Below are positions 43,675 to 52,149 of a stretch of DNA of 64,000 bases, piece by piece (the first letter of the stretch is position 1; every line of letters begins with the position of its first letter). A model generated the notes under the pieces. It did not search any database and was not told the origin of the DNA. It saw only the letters and a program-made list of their open reading frames with translations. Location of the stretch: the NCBI RefSeq assembly GCF_900156375.1, contig NZ_FTNK01000016.1:62001-126000 (forward strand). The letters are read 5' to 3'. Both the position numbers and the translations under genes were made by a program. This stretch comes from Paenibacillus macquariensis. GTDB lineage: Bacteria > Bacillota > Bacilli > Paenibacillales > Paenibacillaceae.

Positions 43675-45150
43675 ATGACAATGGGAGATGAAAGATTCGA
43701 AGCGGGTTGGAAATTTGATAATAGTTATGCTCGTCTACCACAATTATTTGCTACCAGTACTAACCCAACGCCTGTAAGATCGCCACAGCTCGTTATTCTC
43801 AATGAGGAATTGGCAACATCCTTGGGGTTAAGCATAGAAGCATTACAAAGTGAAGAAGGCGTAGCCGTGTTTGCTGGCAACAGCATTCCTGAGGATGCGC
43901 AACCTCTCGCTCAGGCTTATGCAGGTCATCAATTCGGGAATTTCACGATGTTAGGTGACGGACGGGCTGTTCTACTTGGTGAGCATATCACGCCTCAAGG
44001 TGAGCGATTGGACATACAACTCAAGGGTGCGGGTCGAACACCATACTCTCGCGGTGGTGATGGTCGAGCGTCACTTGGACCCATGTTGCGCGAATATATC
44101 ATTAGTGAAGCGATGCATGGGCTTGGCATTCCTACGACGCGTAGCTTAGCAGTAGTGACAACGGGTGAATCGGTTATTCGTGAGAATCACTTGCCAGGTG
44201 CCATTCTTACACGTATAGCGACCAGTCATTTGCGCGTAGGTACATTCGAATATGTTTTACAATGGGGCAATGTTGAGGATATTCGGGTGCTTGCGGAGTA
44301 TACATTACAACGACATTATCCAGATATTGAAGAGGGACAGGACCGCTATCTTCATTTACTTCAGGAAGTGATTAAGCGTCAGGCGATGCTGATTGCGAAG
44401 TGGCAATTGGTTGGCTTTATTCATGGAGTCATGAATACGGATAATATGGCTATTGGTGGAGAGACGATTGATTATGGTCCTTGTGCATTTATGGATATCT
44501 TTGATCCTGCACAGGTGTTTAGTTCCATTGATCGACAAGGTCGCTATGCTTATGGGAATCAGCCGAATATTGGTGGTTGGAATCTTACACGATTTGCGGA
44601 AGCCCTTGTACCATTACTTCATGAAGATCAATCTGAAGCAGTCGAATTGGCACAGGATGCGTTAGCAGAATATGCAACGTTGTATTATGGTCATTGGATT
44701 ACTGGAATGAGATCGAAGCTTGGCATATTTAACGAAGAGGAACAAGATGAGATACTTATCAAAGATCTCCTGAGTCTGATGCATAAGTATCATGTGGACT
44801 ATACAAATACTTTCCTTGCCTTAACATTTAATACGGTGGAGGATACGGTTCTGTCTGGCACGCCTGAGTTCACGGCGTGGTATACGTTATGGCAGGAGAG
44901 ACTAGGGCGACAACAGGAATCGAAAGACGCAGCACATGAGCTGATGCGAAATAGTAACCCTGCGGTTATTGCCCGAAATCATCGGGTAGAAGAAGCACTA
45001 GCAGCGGCAGTAGATCATGGAGATTATAGCGTCATGGAGCAACTGCTTGAGGTTCTCTCAAATCCCTATGCACACACACCAGAACAGGCTATGTATGCTA
45101 CGCTACCTGCGGATTCAGCACTTCCTTACCGAACTTTCTGTGGGACATGA
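43675..45150 (+). CDS. selO: SelO/YdiU-family protein adenylyltransferase
   Basis: A 491-residue pseudokinase-fold protein. QPLAQAYAGHQFGNFTMLGD, LKGAGRTPYSRGGDGRASLG, REYIISEAMHGLGIPTTRSL and HGVMNTDNM are highly conserved in SelO, which transfers AMP to proteins in redox stress. ATG at 43675 is six bases after AAGGG; an adjacent GTG (43672) and a later ATG (43681) are possible. The eukaryotic and enterobacterial selenocysteine site is absent; this shorter form ends PYRTFCGT with Cys near the C-terminus, as in other Gram-positive homologues. Confidence 0.9.
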   Translation: MTMGDERFEAGWKFDNSYARLPQLFATSTNPTPVRSPQLVILNEELATSLGLSIEALQSEEGVAVFAGNSIPEDAQPLAQAYAGHQFGNFTMLGDGRAVLLGEHITPQGERLDIQLKGAGRTPYSRGGDGRASLGPMLREYIISEAMHGLGIPTTRSLAVVTTGESVIRENHLPGAILTRIATSHLRVGTFEYVLQWGNVEDIRVLAEYTLQRHYPDIEEGQDRYLHLLQEVIKRQAMLIAKWQLVGFIHGVMNTDNMAIGGETIDYGPCAFMDIFDPAQVFSSIDRQGRYAYGNQPNIGGWNLTRFAEALVPLLHEDQSEAVELAQDALAEYATLYYGHWITGMRSKLGIFNEEEQDEILIKDLLSLMHKYHVDYTNTFLALTFNTVEDTVLSGTPEFTAWYTLWQERLGRQQESKDAAHELMRNSNPAVIARNHRVEEALAAAVDHGDYSVMEQLLEVLSNPYAHTPEQAMYATLPADSALPYRTFCGT

Positions 45151-45260
45151 TATAGAAATGTAGAACTTAAACATTACAATTCTAAGTGAATCCATTAGAA
45201 TCCTTATGTAAACAGATCGAAGCATTCTGCTGCGGTCTGTTTGTTTTGTAATGAATAAAA

Positions 45261-45275
45261 GTGAAACCGTTATCA
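45261..45275 (+). promoter_or_regulatory. Near-consensus cre site upstream of the GH2 relic
   Basis: GTGAAACCGTTATCA matches 14 of 15 positions of the cre consensus (only the first base differs). It lies 134-148 bp before the truncated beta-galactosidase gene. Confidence 0.4.
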
Positions 45276-45408
45276 AAAATGGTTGCATATCCTACTAATA
45301 AAACAAATTGATTCTTATAAGATCGTTATTAATCTTCTAGAATGTAATAGAAGAATAGATAACAATTCATAACCGTTACCATAATAAATTGATTACAGGA
45401 GGTACATA

Positions 45409-45909
45409 ATGAGAATTTCACAAGTTTGGAATAATGACTGGCGGTTTATCAAAACAGACGGTGACTTTTATAATATTGAAATAGATGAATCACAATTTGA
45501 AGCAGTTACGTTACCCCATACATGGAATAACATCGATGGTCAGAGTACAGTCGATTATTATAAAGGGAAATGCTGGTACCGAAAGAATTTTGAAAAGCCT
45601 GCAGTGGAAAGTGGAGGCCGTGTTCTCATAAAATTTGAGGCCGTGGCTCAAGTTGCTGAAGTGTATGTCAACGGGAAGTTCGTGGTGGAGCATCGCGGTG
45701 GATACTCAACATTCTATGCGGATATTACAGAATATTTAGTAGAGGGTACTAATAACATCTCAGTTTCAGCAGATAATGCAACTAAAGATGTTTATCCCCA
45801 AAATTCTGATTTCACGTTCTATGGCGGAATTTATAGACCAGTTACGTTAATAACTGTTTCAAATAATCATTTCTCATTCGATCAAGATGGAAGGAAGGTG
45901 TCGAGATGA
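45409..45909 (+). pseudogene. Truncated GH2 beta-galactosidase (N-terminal domain only)
   Basis: AGGAGGT precedes an ATG opening 166 codons. LPHTWNNIDGQSTVDYYKGK, CWYRKNFEKP, VAQVAEVYVNGKFVVEHRGG and NSDFTFYGGIYRPV are the jelly-roll sugar-binding domain of GH2 enzymes. The frame departs from the family after VSNNHFS and stops 10 codons later; the Ig-like and catalytic barrel domains (600+ residues) are missing, so it cannot be an active glycosidase. A large deletion is the simplest explanation. Confidence 0.85.
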
Positions 45910-45931
45910 ATTCAAGCGTTACAAATAGTAG

Positions 45932-45962
45932 AAAGAGCACCCCTTAGACAGGAGTGCCCTTT
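45932..45962. terminator. Hairpin between the GH2 relic and the MarR gene
   Basis: AAAGAGCACCCCT pairs imperfectly (two mismatches) with AGGAGTGCCCTTT across a short loop, between converging genes. Confidence 0.4.
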
Positions 45963-46009
45963 GAATATTGTTGTAATGCTATTCCTTCATGGAGGCATGG
46001 TAACCTGAA

Positions 46010-46447
46010 TCATTTATCTCCATAAAACACCTTAGATTGAAGCAGATCCAGCGCCCGCTGGATCTCTTCTAGTTCTTCTGCGGAGGCATCCTTGATTCGA
46101 TCTAGAAAACGTCCACCTATCCGTTGAAAGGCCTCATTCATCATCGCTTGTCCTACTTCGGAAAGCCGAATCAATTGCTTACGGCGATCTTCAGCAACAT
46201 CGAACTTCTCGCAGAGATTCTTCTCAGTTAATTTCTTGAGCTCACGGCTCGTGTTCGGCATGGAGATATGCTTACAATCGCTAATCTGACTCAGAGTAAC
46301 GGGTTGGCTAACCGCAATGTACTCCAGAATACTATATTGAACGGGCGTAATGTCATCGGGTTTAATATCTTTGGTTAATTCGTATGTCACTTCATGTACG
46401 GACGTTGCAAAGGTCACACATTTTTGGAACAACGCTTCTTTATTCAC
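46010..46447 (-). CDS. MarR-family transcriptional regulator
   Basis: A 145-residue winged-helix protein: ITPVQYSILEYIAVSQPVTL, recognition helix SMPNTSRELKKLTEKNLCEK, wing DVAEDRRKQLIRLSEVGQAM. GTG at 46447 has AGAGGTG six bases upstream; an earlier GTG at 46456 overlaps that site. It is divergent from a quinone reductase-like gene, with a large inverted repeat between, and probably represses it. Cys14 and Cys82 could be redox sensors. Confidence 0.85.
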   Translation of the reverse strand: MNKEALFQKCVTFATSVHEVTYELTKDIKPDDITPVQYSILEYIAVSQPVTLSQISDCKHISMPNTSRELKKLTEKNLCEKFDVAEDRRKQLIRLSEVGQAMMNEAFQRIGGRFLDRIKDASAEELEEIQRALDLLQSKVFYGDK

Positions 46448-46495
46448 AAGCCTCACCTCTTAATGAAACAATAACAAACTGATTATCACAATACA

Positions 46496-46552
46496 ATTAT
46501 CATTTGACAACTAAAAGATGTCCGTGATACCATTTAGTTATCAAATGATAAT
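46496..46552. promoter_or_regulatory. 20-bp inverted repeats framing the quinone-reductase promoter
   Basis: ATTATCATTTGACAACTAAA (46496-46515) is matched at 19 of 20 positions by the inverse of 46533-46552, with 17 bp between. The first arm contains the -35 TTGACA, and TACCAT about 18 bp on may be the -10. A MarR dimer on each arm would block transcription. Confidence 0.6.
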
Positions 46553-46567
46553 TAATGAGGTGGAGCA

Positions 46568-47155
46568 ATGAAAGTCTTAGTCATTTATACGCATCCGAAT
46601 CACAAGAGTCTAAGTTATGCATTTTTGAAAAAAGTCATACAAGGCAGCAGCGAGAACATACATATTGCGGACGTACAGGTGCTTGATTTATATGAAGAGG
46701 GATTTGATCCGGTTCTTATATTTAATGAAAACAAACGTAGAAGAGATATGTACATCGATCCCAAGCTTGCGAAATATCGTGAACAACTTCTGAATGCAGA
46801 TAAGATTGTGTTCGTGTATCCCATCTGGTGGGGACGACCTCCCGCAATGCTCTTGGGTTATATCGATCAAATGTTTGCTTCGAATTTTGCATACAAGGAT
46901 AAGGGCGGTATGTTACCAGAAGGGTTGCTGAAGGGTAAGTCGGTGGTGTGCATATCAACCATGAAAGGTCCTATGTTCTACCCTTTATATTGGTTGAATA
47001 ATGCTCATAAAGTGCTCATGAGAAAGGCTTTGTTTCAATATGTGGGGATACGAAAAGTGAAATTCTTCGAATTCGGTAGCATGGAAAGTCCGAAGGGTAG
47101 GCATGAGAAGAAATTAAATCAGGTCTTTCAGTATTTCAAATCGGTTGCCCGTTAA
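46568..47155 (+). CDS. Flavodoxin-fold NAD(P)H:quinone oxidoreductase (MdaB/YwrO-like)
   Basis: A 195-residue FMN/FAD-binding reductase: MKVLVIYTHPNHKSLSYAFL, ADKIVFVYPIWWGRPPAMLL and GYIDQMFASNFAYKDKGGML are the nucleotide-binding loops of the KefF/MdaB/NQO group, which makes two-electron reductions of quinones. GAGGTGG precedes the ATG. It is divergent from and probably repressed by the MarR protein. Confidence 0.87.
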   Translation: MKVLVIYTHPNHKSLSYAFLKKVIQGSSENIHIADVQVLDLYEEGFDPVLIFNENKRRRDMYIDPKLAKYREQLLNADKIVFVYPIWWGRPPAMLLGYIDQMFASNFAYKDKGGMLPEGLLKGKSVVCISTMKGPMFYPLYWLNNAHKVLMRKALFQYVGIRKVKFFEFGSMESPKGRHEKKLNQVFQYFKSVAR

Positions 47156-47226
47156 CGGATATAGAGGTAAATTGATGGGGAAATGATGAAAGTGTAGAAG
47201 TATGGTGAATGAATATGTTCATGAAA

Positions 47227-47268
47227 GAAGGAATCCACCTCGATATACGGAGGTGGATTCCTTCTTGT
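47227..47268 (+). terminator. Terminator of the quinone reductase gene
   Basis: A 15-bp perfect stem (GAAGGAATCCACCTC at 47227-47241 with 47250-47264) followed by TTG; it may also serve converging mgsA. Confidence 0.8.
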
Positions 47269-47302
47269 TATTTCGTTAGAGATTGTTCGATATTCTTTAT
47301 AG

Positions 47303-47809
47303 TTATTGGGATTCTGCTGTAGGAAGGTTAGCATCACTCAAATATTCTGTTTGTGCAGTGACCTTAGTTTCAACTGGTTTTATTTTACGGTGAGCGATAT
47401 TGGTAGGGCGGCATTGATGAATGACTTCGCGCCAGCTGAAATCTCCTCGTTCGAGTGCGTGTACAAGTAACTCGGCAGTTGCCATGTTGGTTGCTACAGG
47501 GATACCGTATACATCGCATAGTCGGAGTAAAGCGGTAATGTCCGGTTCATGTGGTTGCGCAACAAGGGGGTCACGAAAGAAAATTAACAAGTCCAGTTCA
47601 TTCTTAGCGACCATGGCTCCGATTTGCTGGTCACCGCCAAGTGGCCCTGACATGAATCTTACAATATCTAGATTCGTATTTGTCATAATTAATCCGCCAG
47701 TTGTGCCAGTAGCAAACAATGTATGCTTCTCGAACAAGGACTGATAAGCAATAACGAATTGAATCATTTCGTCTTTCTTGTGATCATGAGCAACGAAAGC
47801 GACATTCAT
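47303..47809 (-). CDS. mgsA: Methylglyoxal synthase
   Basis: A 168-residue enzyme that converts dihydroxyacetone phosphate to methylglyoxal plus phosphate. NVAFVAHDHKKDEMIQFV, ATGTTGGLI, SGPLGGDQQIGAMVA (catalytic Asp region), FFRDPLVAQPHEPDITALLR and PVATNMATAE are the MgsA motifs. It is ~20 residues longer than the usual ~135-150 at the C-terminus. ATG at 47809 follows AAAGGGTGG; the frame is open to 47827. Confidence 0.92.
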   Translation of the reverse strand: MNVAFVAHDHKKDEMIQFVIAYQSLFEKHTLFATGTTGGLIMTNTNLDIVRFMSGPLGGDQQIGAMVAKNELDLLIFFRDPLVAQPHEPDITALLRLCDVYGIPVATNMATAELLVHALERGDFSWREVIHQCRPTNIAHRKIKPVETKVTAQTEYLSDANLPTAESQ

Positions 47810-48007
47810 AGCTATCCACCCTTTCAATTTCCCGTAATGTTATTTTAATTAACACAAGAATAACACTTTTCATATAATAAAACAAGAAATTAATGGAATT
47901 TAATTGCTTCAAAGAAAAAAATGGGCATAAATCAAAGAGTTGTGTAATATAACATAACACAATACATAACATGTATATAACGCGGTTGCGCAGAAAAACC
48001 TTAGTGT

Positions 48008-48045
48008 GGAAATCGGGAACAACCATAGGGTTGTTCCCGATTTCC
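48008..48045. repeat. 17-bp perfect inverted repeat with a four-base loop
   Basis: GGAAATCGGGAACAACC (48008-48024) is exactly mirrored at 48029-48045 around ATAG. There is no T run on either side, so it is not a standard terminator. It sits in a spacer upstream of the fused ABC genes. Confidence 0.8.
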
Positions 48046-48153
48046 CATGATCCGACACCCGCAATGCCTAAGATCAGAGTGGCACCCGTATTTTGACTGA
48101 AGGACAACCCCGTATATAAGGTAGATGAACTTCTCTACCAATCCGCCATCTGG

Positions 48154-48181
48154 TTGACACATGATCCATATATAGTATAAG
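48154..48181 (+). promoter_or_regulatory. Promoter of the fused ABC operon
   Basis: Consensus TTGACA (48154-48159), 16 bp, TATAAG (48176-48181). GTTGACAC (48153-48160) is inverted as GTGTCAAC at 48210-48217, which could be a pair of regulator sites. The start codon lies 113 bp downstream. Confidence 0.6.
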
Positions 48182-48294
48182 AGTTCCGCTAGCGACAATA
48201 ACGGACAACGTGTCAACAATCTTAGTATGCAATCAATTTCTATTTATCTTCAGTATTTTCTGGGAAATAATACAAAATAGTTAGGAGAACAAAC

Positions 48295-50241
48295 ATGTTT
48301 GAAATTAAAAATGTATCAAGAGTCTTTGGTCAGGAGTACGCACTCAAAAACATATCGCTTGAAATAAAGGGCGGACTTAACTTTATTATTGGTGCCTCTG
48401 GTAGTGGGAAGACGACACTTCTCAAAATACTTTCTGGCTTGGATCAAGATTTCACAGGGGAAGCTTATTACCGACAACAAAGTCTAAAAGCGCTTAGTAC
48501 AGAGGAAAAGAGTGAGTATTACAACAAAAAAATCGGGATTGTATGGCAAGAGTTTAACTTGATCGACGATTTAAGTGTGTTTGATAACATTAAAATGCCC
48601 CTCTACTTAAATGATGCGATGTCCGATGAATTAGTAATGTATACAATGAAACAACTTAAAATTAATGAGCTGGCAAATCAAAAGGTAAGAAATCTATCTG
48701 GTGGACAGAAACAGCGAGTGGCTATTGCAAGAGAACTTGTAAAGAATCCAGAAGTTATTATTGCAGATGAGCCAACGGCTGCTCTTGATCCGAAGTCTGC
48801 TAGCATTATTGTGAATATACTCAAACAAATCGCCAAGACGCGAACAGTGATTATCGTAACGCATGATCGCTCAATGCTTGATGACAAAAGCAGTATTTAC
48901 GAAATGGACAAGGGTGAAATTATTTCAACAACGTTGAAAGAACAAGGTAAAACAATAACTTCAAAGAAGACAACCAACCCAGCATTATCGTTAAAAAGGG
49001 CGCTATCCGTATCCATCACGAACGTGAAAAGTAAAATAGGTAGATATGCAGTGCTTGCGCTCGCCATACTCGTATCCACAAGTTTTTTGCTAATGAATAC
49101 ATCAGGTAGTATACAAAACAGTAGTCAAAATGGCTTTGAAGAATTGTATGAGTCTATTGGCGAGGGATTGTTAGATGTTGAGATTGCAGCCAGCTTTATC
49201 AGTGCAGGGGGTATGAGTGGATCTGAAGACGAGCAAAAGCCAGCTGTCGATGTAAATCAGGATATCGCAGGTCTTTATGATAAATACTTAAAAGATGAAC
49301 GTGTGGAGCATGTCGTATTTGCCCAGGCAGTGGGTAACATTAAGGTCGTAATCGACGGTAAAGAACACACCATTGAAACCTCAAACAATGTCCCTGTATT
49401 TAAAAAGTTATTAGCTGGGAAAATGCCTATGGGTGATGGTAATGAAGTTGTTGTGTCAAGTAGCTTGGGGGATATTGTAGGTCTTTCAAATAAAGAACTC
49501 ATCGGTAAGACGATAGACCTCAGCGGAACATTATTCAATTGGGATTCAGGACAGCCTGTTGAGATGCCTGTAGGTACGACTACAACCATCGTTGGTGTGG
49601 CGGATACAACAATGGTTGTCGAGAATAACGGTGAGTTTAAGGAATACCCCGTCGATGACTCTTTCTTTTTCAGCAAATCATCGGTTATGGAAATGCGCGG
49701 ACAAGCGAACATGGCGTCCAAAACGTCTAATTTCTCTATGAGAGCAAAGAGCCCTGAAGATATGATTTCGCTGAAGGACGAGCTGCTAGCTAACGGAATT
49801 GTCCCAAATGGTAGATTTGAACTTGTGGAAGATATGGTTCGACTAAATGATCAGGCCAAAGAGCAATCGGGCTCAGCGGTCATTGTCATCAGTGTTCTTG
49901 CGCTAGTCGTTTCCCTTGCTGTTTCGTTCATGACGGCAGCTATGCGTAAGAAGGAGTATGCGATATATAAAATAAACGGATACACCAATAGCCATCTGAC
50001 AAAGATTACGTTGTTAGAATACCTACTTGTTGGCATAGCGGCCATCGTATTGTTCTTAGTTACCTCTCCACTCATCAACATGGCCATGAAGTCCTTTACA
50101 GGTTCGGGTATTGTGGATGTAACAACATTCGCTATAGCAGGTGGATTGATCATCCTACTAAGTGGTTTATGTGGAGTGGTTGCTTCGATGGTTATCCCTA
50201 CCGTGAATATGTTTAAATCGTTGAAGTCAGGTGACAGATAA
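48295..50241 (+). CDS. ABC transporter: ATPase fused to MacB/FtsX-type permease (first)
   Basis: A 648-residue chain. The ATPase (1-225) has Walker A GASGSGKT (33-40), NLSGGQKQRVAIARE and IIADEPTAALDP. One helix at ~250, an extracytoplasmic domain to ~530 and three helices near the C-terminus form an FtsX-like permease (KEYAIYKINGYTNSHLTKIT). Such carriers move peptides or lipoproteins, or sense antimicrobial peptides. Its stop TAA overlaps the start of a second, similar gene by one base (TAATG), so the two halves are made together and probably pair as a heterodimer. AGGAGA precedes the ATG. Confidence 0.87.
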   Translation: MFEIKNVSRVFGQEYALKNISLEIKGGLNFIIGASGSGKTTLLKILSGLDQDFTGEAYYRQQSLKALSTEEKSEYYNKKIGIVWQEFNLIDDLSVFDNIKMPLYLNDAMSDELVMYTMKQLKINELANQKVRNLSGGQKQRVAIARELVKNPEVIIADEPTAALDPKSASIIVNILKQIAKTRTVIIVTHDRSMLDDKSSIYEMDKGEIISTTLKEQGKTITSKKTTNPALSLKRALSVSITNVKSKIGRYAVLALAILVSTSFLLMNTSGSIQNSSQNGFEELYESIGEGLLDVEIAASFISAGGMSGSEDEQKPAVDVNQDIAGLYDKYLKDERVEHVVFAQAVGNIKVVIDGKEHTIETSNNVPVFKKLLAGKMPMGDGNEVVVSSSLGDIVGLSNKELIGKTIDLSGTLFNWDSGQPVEMPVGTTTTIVGVADTTMVVENNGEFKEYPVDDSFFFSKSSVMEMRGQANMASKTSNFSMRAKSPEDMISLKDELLANGIVPNGRFELVEDMVRLNDQAKEQSGSAVIVISVLALVVSLAVSFMTAAMRKKEYAIYKINGYTNSHLTKITLLEYLLVGIAAIVLFLVTSPLINMAMKSFTGSGIVDVTTFAIAGGLIILLSGLCGVVASMVIPTVNMFKSLKSGDR

Positions 50242-52055
50242 TGATTACATTAGAAGCCATAACCAAACAATACGGTGACCAGACCATTCTTAAATCTATT
50301 GACTACAGGTTTCGAGATACAGGGATAACCTGTATTCTTGGAGCATCAGGTAGTGGGAAGAGTACATTATTAAACCTGCTCGCAGGATTTGATACGAAGT
50401 ATGATGGAACAATTACGGTATGCAATGAGAAGATCACGACGATGAATCCAGTAGAACTGTGTCAATTTCGACAACAACATATTGGGTTTGTTTTTCAAAG
50501 CTATAATTTGATTAGTGGTTATACGGTTGTAGAGAATATTATGCTTGCGGCAGAGTTAAATGGGAAACCAGCGGAAGAAAACCTTGAGAAGGTCTCTGCG
50601 TTACTCGCAAAACTTGGCATAGAAACGAAGGCGGAGGAAAAGGTCGAGAACCTTTCAGGAGGGCAAAGGCAACGTGTGGCGATTGCCAGAGCACTTGTGA
50701 ATGATCCACAAATCTTATTTGCAGATGAACCCACGGGAGCGCTTGATCGTGAGTTATCGAATCAGATTATGGATATTTTGAAAGAAATATCGATGGATCG
50801 GTTGGTCGTTGTCATCACTCATGATACAAAGGTATGCGCTTGGGCTGATGAAGTCATATCCATTGTGGAAGGGAAGATAGAGGTTGTTTCATCAGAAGAA
50901 GCAACAACAACACCTTCGCAAGCACAGGCACATACGGAATCACAGCAACGTCATGATCGTGCCAAAGTGTCCATTTGGAAGCGGGCTGTTAGGAACTTTA
51001 GAGTGCATCTTCTTCGCTATCTCACGGTTAGTGTGGTCATTGCTATCGGGATCTCGTTATTCGTTGTATCGCTCTCTTCTAACAATATTATGAGTAAGTC
51101 GATTACTGATTTCATAGAAAAGAACACCGCGTTCAATAATGGCTATATTGCGATAGATAAGAACCAAGATCCATCTACACGATTAAGTGAAGATCCTAGA
51201 ATTGACAATATCTATCATCAGTATGTGCTACAAGATCTATCGCTTGCTTTTGATGAAGAAGTAGTTAGCTTTAATGAGAAAATACCCATGCCCAAAGCGA
51301 CTGAAAATATGTCTTATGGTATCATGCCGAGATCTGGGAAGAATGAGATCTCCATTACACCAAGTGTAGGTAAGAAATTTACGAATAACATCCATGAACT
51401 CATCGGTCAAAAGTTAACACTTGAATATGAAGGCGAGAGTCACCTCTTAACCATTAGCGGGATTTATAACGCAGGATATGATGATTTCTTCATCAGCTCT
51501 GATGTGGAACAATCCATGTATAAGCATGTGGGAGAAGAGAAGCCACGGTCCGTATCTTATGATGTGATCAACTTTTCGGACATTGTATCGGTAACTGAAG
51601 GGTTAACCAAACAACATATATCTACCAAGACAGCTGTAGAGCAAGTTGCTGCACTGGAGAATACGTTCAACAACTTGAAGAAGCTATTTATGGTTGTTTC
51701 TATTCTTATTTTATCCATAGCACTATTCCTAAGTAGCGTATTACTTGCCAAACAAACGAACGCAAGGTACCGTGAAATAGGAGTTCTAGCAGCTCTTGGC
51801 TATAACAAGCGATGGATTCGAGGGATTTTATCTGCTGAAAATATTCTTTTATCTTGTACTGCAACGGTATTTAGTATGGGAATGTTCTTCGCAATCCATT
51901 ATGTATATAGCCTCTTACTAGGTGGGGATTTGATTATCCGGATCTCGCAAGTTGTAATTACCGTGATTTCAACATTCATCATCATTCTGTTATTAAGTAC
52001 GATTGTAAGTCGGAAGTTGATTGCAACTGAGCCTGCGGAAGCACTTAGGAAATAA
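50241..52055 (+). CDS. ABC transporter: ATPase fused to MacB/FtsX-type permease (second)
   Basis: A 604-residue partner of the preceding protein with the same order: ATPase with GASGSGKST (34-42), NLSGGQRQRVAIARA and LFADEPTGALDR, a variable hydrophilic linker (~220-245), a helix at ~265, an external domain to ~470, and three C-terminal helices with KQTNARYREIGVLAALGYNK. The start codon shares one base with the previous stop, giving tight coupling. The external loops of the two differ clearly, as expected of a heterodimer. Confidence 0.87.
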   Translation: MITLEAITKQYGDQTILKSIDYRFRDTGITCILGASGSGKSTLLNLLAGFDTKYDGTITVCNEKITTMNPVELCQFRQQHIGFVFQSYNLISGYTVVENIMLAAELNGKPAEENLEKVSALLAKLGIETKAEEKVENLSGGQRQRVAIARALVNDPQILFADEPTGALDRELSNQIMDILKEISMDRLVVVITHDTKVCAWADEVISIVEGKIEVVSSEEATTTPSQAQAHTESQQRHDRAKVSIWKRAVRNFRVHLLRYLTVSVVIAIGISLFVVSLSSNNIMSKSITDFIEKNTAFNNGYIAIDKNQDPSTRLSEDPRIDNIYHQYVLQDLSLAFDEEVVSFNEKIPMPKATENMSYGIMPRSGKNEISITPSVGKKFTNNIHELIGQKLTLEYEGESHLLTISGIYNAGYDDFFISSDVEQSMYKHVGEEKPRSVSYDVINFSDIVSVTEGLTKQHISTKTAVEQVAALENTFNNLKKLFMVVSILILSIALFLSSVLLAKQTNARYREIGVLAALGYNKRWIRGILSAENILLSCTATVFSMGMFFAIHYVYSLLLGGDLIIRISQVVITVISTFIIILLLSTIVSRKLIATEPAEALRK

Positions 52056-52082
52056 AGCGATAGTCATAGTTGTGTGATTATA

Positions 52083-52128
52083 AAAAACAGTCTAAACCTC
52101 TGTATGGAAGGGGTTTAGACTGTTTTTA
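52083..52128. terminator. Strong bidirectional terminator
   Basis: AAAAACAGTCTAAACC (52083-52098) pairs perfectly with 52112-52127. It lies between the ABC operon and the converging two-component operon. Confidence 0.9.
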
Positions 52129-52149
52129 TTTATGTTTATATTGTATTCA

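Larger units (their letters stand above)
47810..48294. other. 485-bp spacer with a long hairpin and probable decayed coding
   Basis: Apart from the hairpin (48008-48045) and the promoter (48154-48181) this AT-rich stretch has no supported gene. Overlapping minus-strand frames read FIYLIYGVVLQSKYG and, in another phase, GATLILGIAGVGSWEIGNN, which look like pieces of a membrane protein, but I cannot name a family. Confidence 0.35.
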
